A stretch of DNA of 44,103 bases from Planctomycetaceae bacterium. Lineage in GTDB: Bacteria > Planctomycetota > Planctomycetia > Planctomycetales > Planctomycetaceae. The notes under the pieces are model-generated. The model had not been told where the DNA came from. It did not search any database and was given only the letters and a program-made list of their open reading frames with translations. A program made the position numbers and the translations under genes. Position 1 is the first letter of the stretch, and each line of letters begins with the position of its first letter. This document shows, one piece after another, positions 32,552 through 41,268 of the stretch. The stretch spans positions 1 through 44,103 of the forward strand of contig JANQQW010000320.1 of assembly GCA_028284885.1 (NCBI GenBank), read 5' to 3'.

Positions 32552-34091
32552 CGCCCGCTCCACGCAGCACGTAGCGAGTCGACCGTCCCGCCCCTTTTCT
32601 CGCGGCGATCCCGAGCTTCACGAGTTCCTTCAAGTCCCTCGCCGACGTGTCCCGCGTCACGCCGAACGTCTCGATGCACCAGCCGCTCGTCACCGCCTCG
32701 CCCTGCAGCATCACCTCGACGATCTGTCGCTGACGGTCGTTGAGTTGCTCTTCGACCGACGGAGGCACGACGTTCGACGACACATCACCCGGAGTACGGA
32801 TCCGGTCGAGGTCATCGCCGGGGCCGGCCAGCGTGACCACGAAGTGCCCGCTGTCCGTCCCGAATCGCGGTGGGTCGAGACCGTGGTCGAGCATCTCGGC
32901 GTGCATCCGCCGGATCCCACTGCCGCGTTCCTCGATCTTCTCGAAGAACGACAGTCCGAAGGCAATCAGCGGGTTTCGCGAACTCGGGCGGTAGTTGCCG
33001 GACCGCAATTTCGACAGCGTCACCGGCTTCGGCGGCAGGCCCGGACTCGAGATGACGACCCGATCCTTGAACACCTCCACGCTGATCCGCTGTCCCTCCT
33101 GCTCGTAGTCCCGGTGGGCGACGGCGTTCACCAACGCCTCCCGCAGTGCCTCCTCCGGGTACTCGTTCAGCTTCACTTGGGTCAGCGCCACAACGCGGAT
33201 CGGGTGCCGCGTGTTCTTCCACACGAAGTCGACGATCTCGCCGATCGCGAGCGGCAGCGGCCCGTTCACCTGATGCGAGTCGTCCGGCCGGTGCGTCCGC
33301 TTCGTCCCCCGGTAGGCATCCAGCATGATGCGGCTCTGGGGAAGCACGGCTGCGGGGTCGCTTCCCAGCAGGAGCAGCGCGGCCGCGGTTGGGAAGTCCT
33401 CGTCGCGCGACGAGTCGTGCCACACGAGCCCTCGCCGGCGAAGCCGCTCCCGCACGTTCTCACGCGACATGCGGGCCGCACTCACGCCGTCCGCTCCCGA
33501 GATGAACCGCCGGCAGAGCTTCAGGTCGAGCGCCGTCCAGGGCACCTGATCGATCTGTCGCAGCCCGAACCCCGAGGCCGACTCGACGGCATCGGAGCCG
33601 AGCTGGTTCTCGTCGGAGGTCGGCTCGATCTGAAACTCGTCCCGGAAGACCTTCAGGAGCGACCGTCGCACCTCCTGCTGCATCTGGCCGATGTCGCCGA
33701 ATCGCTTGTACTTGAAGCCATCCTTCTTGATCTCGGCGAGCAGCTTCTCCCGGACGGACTTCTCACGTCCCGTGTCGCGGGCACCGCGGATGAAGATCAG
33801 GATCGGGAGTTCCCGCTCCTTCGCTCGGCGGTACTCGTGGTGCGTGATCGACAGCTCGTCGAACTCGTAGCCGTACTGGTCACCGACGATCAGCACGTAC
33901 GCCTCGCAGCCGTCGATCAGTTCGAGGCACTCCTTGACCGCCTTCTTCGGGGAGGCCGGCTCGACCTCGTAGAGGACCGCCTCTCCGTGCTCGTGCAGGA
34001 ACGGATCGATCGTGAACAGGTTGGCGATCGCGAGCCGGTGGTCCTGCAACTCGCTCTGGACGGAGCTGACGAAGACGCGACGACGCGACAT
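32520..34091 (-). CDS. DUF4062 + HATPase_c_4/AlbA-type regulator fused protein in RM operon
   Basis: A 523-residue protein from ATG 34091, whose A is also the last base of the hsdS stop (TGATG), so translation is coupled. Residues 1-150 are a DUF4062 domain, TIR/SLOG-like in character: RRVFVSSVQSELQDHR, CEAYVLIVGDQYGYEFDELSITHHEYRRA. The middle has the pattern of AlbA_2/HATPase_c_4 'RecG-related' regulators: YPEEALREALVNAVAHRDY, DRVVISSPGLPP, RNPLIAFGLSFFEKIEERGSGIRRM. Residues about 440-510 form a winged helix (NDRQRQIVEVML, TSARDLKELVKLGI). The last residues (SDNRQTAS) come from the repeat block. The role is not known; it may sense a signal and control or arm the RM system. Confidence 0.88.
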   Translation of the reverse strand: MSRRRVFVSSVQSELQDHRLAIANLFTIDPFLHEHGEAVLYEVEPASPKKAVKECLELIDGCEAYVLIVGDQYGYEFDELSITHHEYRRAKERELPILIFIRGARDTGREKSVREKLLAEIKKDGFKYKRFGDIGQMQQEVRRSLLKVFRDEFQIEPTSDENQLGSDAVESASGFGLRQIDQVPWTALDLKLCRRFISGADGVSAARMSRENVRERLRRRGLVWHDSSRDEDFPTAAALLLLGSDPAAVLPQSRIMLDAYRGTKRTHRPDDSHQVNGPLPLAIGEIVDFVWKNTRHPIRVVALTQVKLNEYPEEALREALVNAVAHRDYEQEGQRISVEVFKDRVVISSPGLPPKPVTLSKLRSGNYRPSSRNPLIAFGLSFFEKIEERGSGIRRMHAEMLDHGLDPPRFGTDSGHFVVTLAGPGDDLDRIRTPGDVSSNVVPPSVEEQLNDRQRQIVEVMLQGEAVTSGWCIETFGVTRDTSARDLKELVKLGIAARKGAGRSTRYVLRGAGESSDNRQTAS

Positions 34092-35452
34092 CACGCCTCC
34101 CCCCGCACGTCGATCTTGCCGGTCACGGCCGCGGTGATCAGGGCCGTGCGGAACTCCTGCAGGCGGTCGATCGCCTCCTCGACCTTCGCAGTCATCGCGT
34201 CCAGCTTCTCGGTTTCGATGTCCAAGAAGGATGCGATCGCCTCCTGTTCTGGTAGAGGCGGCCGTGGGAACCTGTAACGCCGCAGCTTCTCGCCGGGAAG
34301 GTGAGGAATCGTGTTCGGATTGCCCTCTGCCGTGAAGATCCCGAAGCCATTCGCCCATCGAAGCGTGTAGCAGAAGTATCGGGGTGATTCGGACTCCGTT
34401 CGCGGTCGGATTCGATGTAGGGCCTTCTGGTATCCGAGTCCCGCGGAATCCTCTCCTACGATGGCACAGCGACCAAGTTCCCTGCCCTCACACGCGAGGA
34501 TGTCACCCGGTTCGACGGTGAATCGCAATCGCTCCGCCGGGAGGATGTCCATCTCGGGCAGCCCGACTTTGTGAATCCGATCCCACCGAACGTCAGTGTT
34601 TCTCAGATAGCGGATTGGGTGCTCACCGGTGATCCGCTTCGCGTCCACCATCTTGCCCAAGTCCACTCGGAAACGGGCGTTGACGGGCGGTGTCTCCCAG
34701 TGTTTCGGCACCTCGCCGAGCCAGTCGATGCCGGAGTCCTTCATCGGGGGGTGGGGGTCGAGGCCGGCGGCGCGGGCGGCGTCGGGGGGGAGGCCGCGGG
34801 TGACGGTGCGGGAGATCAACGCCTGCCGCTTCTCCGCCAGCCGCTCGATCAACTCCCGCTTCTTCCCGATCAGCAGATCGACCTTTGCCGTCTCGCGATC
34901 GAGGAAAGCCGCGATCGAGCGTTGCTCGTCGATGCTCGGAACCGCGATGCGAAGTGACGCAGCATCTGCCTGATAGATCGTCTTGTGGGTCGAGCCTGAC
35001 ATGAGACGATCGAACTCACCGCGCATCGCGCGGAACGTGTGCAGGAGGTAATCGGGGACGAGCTTCGGCCCGCAGACCCAGTTCCAAAAGTCCTGCGAGG
35101 TCGCCATCGGTCGCGGCATGATGCCCGAGAACCCAACCGAGGCTGTTCGAGAGAACACCACCGTATTTGTGGGAAGCAACTCAGCAGCCGAGTTCGCCAG
35201 CCCCAACTTGCTGATCGTTTCGGCGGTCTCCCCCAAGAGCTTCTGGCGGCCGTCTCGAAGCTGCCAGATGTCCTTCAGCGTGAACCACGGGATCTCGCAG
35301 TCTTCCCAATACGCGCCTTCGGTCCGAGAGGGCGTGTGCCCGGTCCGCATCATCGCGAACCGACGGATGTTGCCGACCTCCCAGTGCTCCGGCACCTCGC
35401 CGAGCCACTCGACACCGCTTGCCTTGTAGCTCGGGTAAGCTGCGCGACTCAC
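34091..35452 (-). CDS. hsdS: Type I restriction specificity subunit
   Basis: A 453-residue specificity protein from GTG 35452, overlapping the hsdM stop by four bases (GTGA). It has the expected two halves. Each opens with a WLGEVPEHW/WLGEVPKHW-type motif (near residues 15 and 230), continues with a target-recognition domain, and closes with a helical spacer: FLDRETAKVDLLIGKKRELI and FLDIETEKLDAMTAKVEEAI. The two recognition domains differ, so the site should be bipartite and asymmetric. It positions HsdM and HsdR on DNA. No frameshift is seen. Confidence 0.93.
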   Translation of the reverse strand: MSRAAYPSYKASGVEWLGEVPEHWEVGNIRRFAMMRTGHTPSRTEGAYWEDCEIPWFTLKDIWQLRDGRQKLLGETAETISKLGLANSAAELLPTNTVVFSRTASVGFSGIMPRPMATSQDFWNWVCGPKLVPDYLLHTFRAMRGEFDRLMSGSTHKTIYQADAASLRIAVPSIDEQRSIAAFLDRETAKVDLLIGKKRELIERLAEKRQALISRTVTRGLPPDAARAAGLDPHPPMKDSGIDWLGEVPKHWETPPVNARFRVDLGKMVDAKRITGEHPIRYLRNTDVRWDRIHKVGLPEMDILPAERLRFTVEPGDILACEGRELGRCAIVGEDSAGLGYQKALHRIRPRTESESPRYFCYTLRWANGFGIFTAEGNPNTIPHLPGEKLRRYRFPRPPLPEQEAIASFLDIETEKLDAMTAKVEEAIDRLQEFRTALITAAVTGKIDVRGEA

Positions 35453-37580
35453 GCCGTCACCTCCCGCAGCAGGCCGAGGATCTCCTCCTCCAGCTGCTTG
35501 ATGTCGCCCTCGATTTCCTCCAGCGGCCGCGGCGGCTCGTAGCGGTAGAAGTGCCGGTTCAGCGGAAACTCGTAGCCGACCTTCGTCTTCGACTCGTCGA
35601 CCCACGCATCCGGGACGTGCGGCAGCACCTCGCGGGCGAGGTAGTCGGCGATCCTCTCCTTGAGCGGCACCGTCTCCGTGTCCCGCAGCTGCGAGTCCGG
35701 CTCCGGGTTCCCCTTCTTGTCCCGGCAGATCTCCGCCGCCTCGTCCCGTTCGGAGAGGGCCGAGAGGATCGCCTTCCGCTCCACCGCGACGAGCTTCTCA
35801 CCCGCCGATTTCTCGTGGGCCTTGAGGGCCTTCTCGAACGCCGTCCGATCCCGGTACAGTTGCCCCTCGGTCGTCGTTGCCAACCTCGCGAGGAAGTCGC
35901 GAAGCTCCTGCTGCCGCTGCTCCCCGGCCGCGATCTCCTTCCGCCGCGCGGCCTCCTGCTTCTTTTTGCTCTTCGCGAGGTTCACGAACGTCGTCTCGTC
36001 CTCGATGCGGGCGATCCGTTCCTCGCTCGCCTGGAAGTTCAGTCGCAGCGGTCGTTCGACCGTGATCTTGTGGAAGCCGAAGTCTTCGTTGTCGAAGACC
36101 TTGCTGACGACGAGTTCCTTCGTGACCGGCTGTCCCTTCTTGTCGGTCAGCGTGAACTCGTGAGTCTCGCCGTCGGAGAAGTTGCCGCGGAGGCGGGTGA
36201 TCTCACCGACGTGGTCCGGGTCGTTCGGCGAGCCGGGGTCGCTGGGGTCGCCGATCTTCCTTCGCTTGTTCCCGAGGCTCTTCTTCATCGGGATCCAGAA
36301 GTTGCGGGCGTCGACGAGCTGGACCTTCCCTTTCCGCTCGTCCTCCTTGCGGTTGGTGAGCACCCAGACGTAGGTGGCGATGCCGGTGTTGTAGAAGAGC
36401 TGCTCGGGCAGGGCGACGATCGCCTCCAGCCAGTCGTTCTCGATGATCCAGCGGCGAATCTCGGACTCGCCGCTCCCGGCATCCCCGGTGAAGAGCGGCG
36501 AGCCGTTGAACACGATCGCGACACGGCTGCCGCCGTCGTCCGGGCTCCGCATCTTCGAGAGCATGTGCAGCAGGAACAGCAGGGCTCCGTCGTTGATCCG
36601 CGGAAGGCCGGGGCCGAAGCGGCCATCGAAGCCGAGCTTCGCGTGCTCGTCCTCGATGGTCTTCTTCTGCTTCTTCCACTCCACGCCGAAAGGCGGATTG
36701 GCCAGCATGTAATCGAAGCGAAATCGCTCGCCATTCGCGTTTCTGTCGAATCCATCGCCATGAACGTGTCACCGAGGATGATGTTCTCGGCCGAGTCCCC
36801 CTTGATGAGCATGTCCGCCCTGCACACGGCCCAAGCCTCGTCGTTGTCGTCTTGCCCGTAGAGGTGCGGATTCGCGTCGGCGTTGAGTTGGCGGATGTAC
36901 TTCTCGGATTCCGAGAGCATCCCACCCGTCCCGCAGGCCGGGTCGTAGATTGTCTTCACGACGTGGCTGCGTCGCAGGTCCTGCTCAGGCGCAAGCAGAA
37001 GGTTGACCATCAGCCGGATCACCTCTCTCGGAGTGAAGTGATGCCCGGCCTCCTCATTAGATTGTTCCGCCCCAATTCGGATGAGTTCCTCGAAGGCGTA
37101 GCCCATCTGGATGTTGTCGACCCGCTCTGCCGAGAGGTCGATCTCCGGCTTGCAGAAGGCCTTCACGACCTCGAAGAGCAGGTTCTTCTCGGCCATGCGG
37201 GCGATGTGCGTGTCGAAGCCGAAGCGGTCGATGATGTCCCGCACGTTCGGCGAGAAGCCCGCGATGTAACTGTTGAAGTTCGGTGCGAGCTGGTTCGGAT
37301 CGTCCAGCAGCCGCGGCATGTCGAGCTTTGAAGTGTTGTAGAACGCTGCCCCAGAGACTTGCTGCAGCTTGTGCCGCACCACGGAGTCCGGCTTCCCCTT
37401 CAGCTTCTCAGCCTCGTCGAGCACAGCCTGCTTCGTGGGCGCGAGCAGGCAGTCGAATCGCCGGAGGACGGTCATCGGCAGAATGACCTTGCGGTATTCG
37501 TTCCGCTTGTACGGCCCGCGGAGCAGGTTGCAGATGCTCCAGATGAAGTTGGCGATCTCGCGGTGGGACAACGGCGGCAT
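35449..37580 (-). pseudogene. hsdM: hsdM, type I DNA methyltransferase, frameshifted
   Basis: Two frames together make one HsdM. The first, from ATG 37580 (MPPLSHREIANFIWSICNLL; ATG 37619 is an alternative), holds HHFTPREVIRLMV and the SAM-binding motif YDPACGTGGM, and reads homologously to IILGDTFM. The second resumes as DGFDRNANGERFRFDY and carries the catalytic NPPFGVEW and the C-terminal half down to 35449. The shift lies at about 36751-36765 and fits the loss of one base (or gain of two). It separates the two catalytic motifs, so no active methylase is made unless ribosomes change frame or the base is a sequence error. HsdM would methylate adenine in the HsdS target. Confidence 0.88.
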
Positions 37581-37842
37581 GCGTGTGACCGGGCGCTCTG
37601 GCGGATAGTGGATCCGCATCACACGAGACTCGAGGGCGTCGCACAAGGGTTCACGCCGGAGGCACTGGGGAAACCCCATGCACCAGAACCAGCCGAACAG
37701 TGCGTCGGCTGGACGATCGTGATCGAAGCCGGAAGACTGGTCGTGCGACGCGGGATAGGGTCGCTCCCGAACGCCGGCCGTCCTACCCGGCTTCCCGCGT
37801 TCGCTCCTCGCTCCGTAGGACGCCGCGAGTAGGGCCGGGGCG

Positions 37843-38598
37843 ATGGCAGATGACCAGTGGGGCAGTGTTGAGGGTCGCCTCGAACGCGAGGCGGCTGAGC
37901 GCGCTGAGGGGGCGGGCCATGCGGCTCGCATCACCGACTTGCGGAATGCTCTCGACGCCGCGAATCCGTGGAGCGGTGCGGCGTACCCACGGCTCTGCGA
38001 AGCGGCTGGGATCGCCACACGACAAGCACCCGACGGCAAGTACCAGCTTGATCCACCGGAGCAGGAGGCGCGTCGGTTGCGAGACGTGTGGATCGATCGA
38101 CTTCGCCGACTGGCCGGCGTCATCGAAGATCAAGGACTGTGGGAGTGTGTCGGACACGTTCCCGAGGACAACGCTGCGGCGGTCATCGTGCGCATGATCC
38201 TCTCCGGCTGCAACGAAACAGAGTTGCATGACGCGATCCGGCGCTACGGCGGCCCGATCGCGCGAGATTGGACAACACTTGAAGACCGGCTCATGCGCGA
38301 TGGAGAAGCCGATCCGCAGGCCGTCTCGATGGTCGAGAAAGCTCTGGACGAGTCATCTGCTGGCGGTGACGAGGTTCACCAGTATGTCACGCTCGACCAG
38401 CTTGCCGCGATCATCGGGAGGAGCAAGAGAACCCTTGAACGGTGGCAACGGGAGAAGACGGGGTTCCCAATGCCTGACATCGAGGGCGGCGGCGGCAAGG
38501 CACACGAATGGCGGTGGGATCGTGTTCGCCCTTGGCTCATCAAGGAAGCAAAACGTGATCTCCCCGAGCGCTTCCCGGCAGATCGTGTTGTGAAGTGA
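37843..38598 (+). CDS. Island protein with C-terminal helix-turn-helix, function unknown
   Basis: A 251-residue protein, divergent from hsdM with a 262-base gap likely to hold both promoters. The N-terminal 180 residues are helical and charged (LEREAAERAEGAGHAARI, EQEARRLRDVWIDRLRRLAG) and match nothing I know. The C-terminal 65 residues (VTLDQLAAIIGRSKRTLERWQ, then HEWRWDRVRPWLIKEA) look like a MerR/excisionase-type winged HTH. It may regulate the island or bind its origin. First gene of the rightward mobility module. Confidence 0.7.
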   Translation: MADDQWGSVEGRLEREAAERAEGAGHAARITDLRNALDAANPWSGAAYPRLCEAAGIATRQAPDGKYQLDPPEQEARRLRDVWIDRLRRLAGVIEDQGLWECVGHVPEDNAAAVIVRMILSGCNETELHDAIRRYGGPIARDWTTLEDRLMRDGEADPQAVSMVEKALDESSAGGDEVHQYVTLDQLAAIIGRSKRTLERWQREKTGFPMPDIEGGGGKAHEWRWDRVRPWLIKEAKRDLPERFPADRVVK

Positions 38599-38704
38599 GC
38601 GAGGCGGACCGACGCAAACCGCCAAGCCCCGCCAACCGCGCCCATCCGCCGACACACCCAGTAGGTTCGCTCCGAAACGCATTCACGCGATCGGAGGGCG
38701 AATA

Positions 38705-38920
38705 ATGGACATCTGGGGCCGGCTGATCGAACCGGATGCCATCTACACGGATGGCGACATTCGGCTTGCACTGGGCCTGACCACCGCGACGCTGAGCCGT
38801 GCCCGACGCGATGGACGACTGCGCTACTCGAGACAGGGCCGAACGCTGCTCTATCGCGGGTCGTGGTTGCTGGACTGGCTCGAACGCGATGCCTCCGAAA
38901 GAGACGGAGGCGAGCGATGA
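38705..38920 (+). CDS. Small HTH DNA-binding protein
   Basis: A 71-residue protein with GGAGGGCG shortly before its ATG. TDGDIRLALGLTTATLSRARRDGRLRYSR is a helix-turn-helix and LLYRGSWLLDWLERD the following wing and helix, as in excisionase/AlpA-like regulators of mobile elements. Its stop overlaps the primase-helicase start (ATGA), so the two are translationally coupled. It could be a regulator or a recombination directionality factor. Confidence 0.8.
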   Translation: MDIWGRLIEPDAIYTDGDIRLALGLTTATLSRARRDGRLRYSRQGRTLLYRGSWLLDWLERDASERDGGER

Positions 38921-40836
38921 AGCTGCAGGAGATCGTCGCGAAGCTGAGCGGAGTGCGCGAAGTCGAAGGCGGCTACGTCGCTTGCTGTCCGGCGCACACA
39001 GACAAGCGGCCGAGTCTCAGTGTCTCCGCTGGGGACGAAGGTGGGGTGTTGCTGTACTGCCACGCTGGCTGTTCGACCTCAGAAGTGGTCGAGGCCCTCG
39101 GGTTGAAAATGTCCGACTTGATGCCAGACGACGATCGGCAGCCGGTCGCAACGAAGTCACACGGCACAAGTAAAGTACACAGGTCGAGGACATTCCCCAC
39201 AGCCGAGTTGGCGCTCACAGCGCTCGATCAACTCGGCAAGCGTACGGGAGTGTGGGTCTACCGAGACGCAAATGGGGATGTGGTGGGAGTCGTCGGGCGT
39301 TGGGATACGGATGTCGGCAAGACGATACGCCCGGTCTCCCGAAACGGGAAGGGCTGGAAGATCGCGTTCTTGGGTTCGCCGTGGCCGCTCTACCGGCTGC
39401 CGAAACTGGCTGACTACCAAGGGCTGGTCTACGTCGTCGAGGGAGAGAAGGCAGCCGATGCTGGTGTGACCATTGGGCTGAACACGACGACATCTGTTGG
39501 CGGCAGTAGAGCAGCGAGCAAGACGGACTGGTCGCCGCTCGCCGGACGCGATGTCGTGATCCTCCCCGACAACGATGACGCTGGGGAGGCATATGCATCT
39601 GACACGATTGCTCTGCTGCACGCACTCGAGCCGCCAGCACATGTCCGCATCGTCAAGCTGCCACATTTGCCGGACAAGGGGGACATCGCGGACTGGGTTG
39701 ATATGCACGATGCGGTGGAGTCGGAACAACTGCGAGGAAACGTCGAGACTCTGGTTGAGGCTGCTCCGATCATTCTGCCGACCGATGGCGGCGGGACGCA
39801 GTCCGGCGAAGGAGAACGCAAGAACGGCGTCGTCCGGTGCATGGCCGATGTGGAGCCGCGAAGAGTCTTGTGGCTCTGGCCAGGGCGCATTCCACGCGGG
39901 CGTTTGACGCTGATTGTGGGGCGGCCTGGCGAGGGGAAGTCGTTGGTCACGCTGGACCTCGCAGCCAGGGTCTCCGCCGGACGCGATTTCCCTGACGGGA
40001 GGCCCTGCGAACCGGGGGCCGTCCTGCTCCTCTCCGCCGAGGACGACCCACATGACACGCTGCGACCGCGTCTCGATGCAGCACTGGCGGATGTGAGCCG
40101 AGTGCATCTGTTGTCGGCGGTACGTACTGACGGGGGCGAACGGTGCGTCACTCTGTTCGATCTCGGCGTGATCGAAGAGTCGCTCCGAATGATCAGCGAC
40201 TGTCGTGTCGTAATCGTCGATCCGATTGGAAGCTATTTGGGGCGTACGGACGCCCATCGCGACAATGAAGTGCGGGCCGTCTTGGCCCCGTTGGCGTCGC
40301 TGGCTGAACGGTTCGGGGTAGCAGTGCTTGTTGTTGCCCACCGTCGGAAGGCGAACGCCGAACACGCTGACGACACGACAATCGGCAGCAGGGCGTTCAC
40401 GGGAATCGCAAGAGCGGTCTGGCACGTCTCCCGCGAACGCGCCGACCCTGACCTCCGCTACTTTCTGGCGGGCAAGAGCAACATCGCACCCGAGTCGACG
40501 GGACTGGCGTTTCGCATCGGAGGCGACCCTCCTCGGATCGACTGGCAACGTCAAGCCGTGACGATGAGTGCTGACGACGCACTGCGCGCGGAGAGCGTGA
40601 TCCGGCAACGCGGACCAAAGCCGCGCGAGCGCGAGGAGGTCGCCGAGTGGCTGCGCGAGGCGCTTTCCGATGGTCCCCGACGAGCGACTGACATGCAACA
40701 AGATTGGGAGGAGCAGGGGTTCAAGAGACGCACTGTTGACAGGGCGAAGCGGGCGATTGGCGTCCAAAGCGTCAAGGATGCCAACGAGTGGTGGTGGCAA
40801 CTGCCCGGAGATGATGAACGCAGCGAACAGCCCTAG
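38917..40836 (+). CDS. Primase-helicase (CHC2 zinc ribbon, TOPRIM, RepA-like ATPase)
   Basis: A 639-residue replication protein from ATG 38917. It has three modules. The zinc ribbon is CCPAHTDKRPSLSV with YCHAGC (residues 23-53). The TOPRIM primase part has VYVVEGEKAADAG and ILPDNDDAGEAYA. The RecA-like AAA ATPase has GRPGEGKSLVTLDLAARV as Walker A, LLLSAEDDP, and VVIVDPIGSYLG as Walker B. A C-terminal winged-helix-like region follows (EVAEWLREALSDG, RRTVDRAKRAIG). Such proteins prime and unwind DNA for autonomous replication of excised islands and satellites. The reading frame after the TAG continues open for 47 codons to a TGA that overlaps the next gene's ATG, suggesting the present stop is premature. 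Confidence 0.9.
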   Translation: MKLQEIVAKLSGVREVEGGYVACCPAHTDKRPSLSVSAGDEGGVLLYCHAGCSTSEVVEALGLKMSDLMPDDDRQPVATKSHGTSKVHRSRTFPTAELALTALDQLGKRTGVWVYRDANGDVVGVVGRWDTDVGKTIRPVSRNGKGWKIAFLGSPWPLYRLPKLADYQGLVYVVEGEKAADAGVTIGLNTTTSVGGSRAASKTDWSPLAGRDVVILPDNDDAGEAYASDTIALLHALEPPAHVRIVKLPHLPDKGDIADWVDMHDAVESEQLRGNVETLVEAAPIILPTDGGGTQSGEGERKNGVVRCMADVEPRRVLWLWPGRIPRGRLTLIVGRPGEGKSLVTLDLAARVSAGRDFPDGRPCEPGAVLLLSAEDDPHDTLRPRLDAALADVSRVHLLSAVRTDGGERCVTLFDLGVIEESLRMISDCRVVIVDPIGSYLGRTDAHRDNEVRAVLAPLASLAERFGVAVLVVAHRRKANAEHADDTTIGSRAFTGIARAVWHVSRERADPDLRYFLAGKSNIAPESTGLAFRIGGDPPRIDWQRQAVTMSADDALRAESVIRQRGPKPREREEVAEWLREALSDGPRRATDMQQDWEEQGFKRRTVDRAKRAIGVQSVKDANEWWWQLPGDDERSEQP

Positions 40837-40980
40837 AACGATCATCTTGGCGATCTTGGCGATGTTCCCCGTTTTGGAAGGGGCTCCGCGCCATCAGGTG
40901 GAAAGGCCGCCAAGTCCCTTCCTCTTGGCGTTCTCGATGGAAAAAACCCGCGCAACCCGAACGAGGACTCGCCTTCATGA
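40837..40980 (+). other. Open tail after the primase stop
   Basis: In frame with the primase gene, these bases read on without a stop for 47 codons (NDHLGDLGDVPRFGRG..NPNEDSPS) and end in TGA at 40978-40980. That TGA overlaps the next ATG as ATGA. The sequence carries a 10-base direct repeat, TCTTGGCGAT TCTTGGCGAT-like. It is either a former C-terminus cut off by TAG 40834-40836 or chance. Confidence 0.45.
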
Positions 40981-41216
40981 CGAGCGACGGAGCGACACAG
41001 ATGCCAACCGATCTTCAGCCAATCTTGCTCACCGCACGCGAAGCAGCGCAGGCGCTCGCCTGTGGGGAGCGGACCTTGTGGAGCCTCACCAGCCCGCGGG
41101 GGCCGATCCCGGTCGTGAAGCTGGGGCGGCTTGTGCGCTACCGCCCGAGCGACCTGGCCGCGTTCGTCGAACGACGGCTAGAGCACTCGACGAGTACGGA
41201 AGACGGACACACTTGA
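40977..41216 (+). CDS. Excisionase-like HTH protein
   Basis: A 79-residue protein. ILLTAREAAQALACGERTLWSLTSPRGPIPVVKLGRLVRYRPSDLAAFVE is the excisionase/MerR-type winged HTH typical of Xis and AlpA proteins. ATG 40977 forms an ATGA overlap with the open tail of the primase frame, favouring this start; ATG 41001, with ACGGAG upstream, is the alternative. It lies directly before the integrase gene, the classical place for a directionality factor that favours excision. Confidence 0.85.
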   Translation: MTSDGATQMPTDLQPILLTAREAAQALACGERTLWSLTSPRGPIPVVKLGRLVRYRPSDLAAFVERRLEHSTSTEDGHT

Positions 41217-41268
41217 TCCGTACTTGTCGGTACGGTCGGGTAGGAACGCGGCGACAGGGAGCGAGCAG

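Noticed and set aside
36285-36757. The out-of-frame continuation of the hsdM N-terminal frame as a real C-terminal domain
   Set aside because: It is Arg/Ser/Thr-rich low-complexity sequence opposite to the clear HsdM homology in the other frame.
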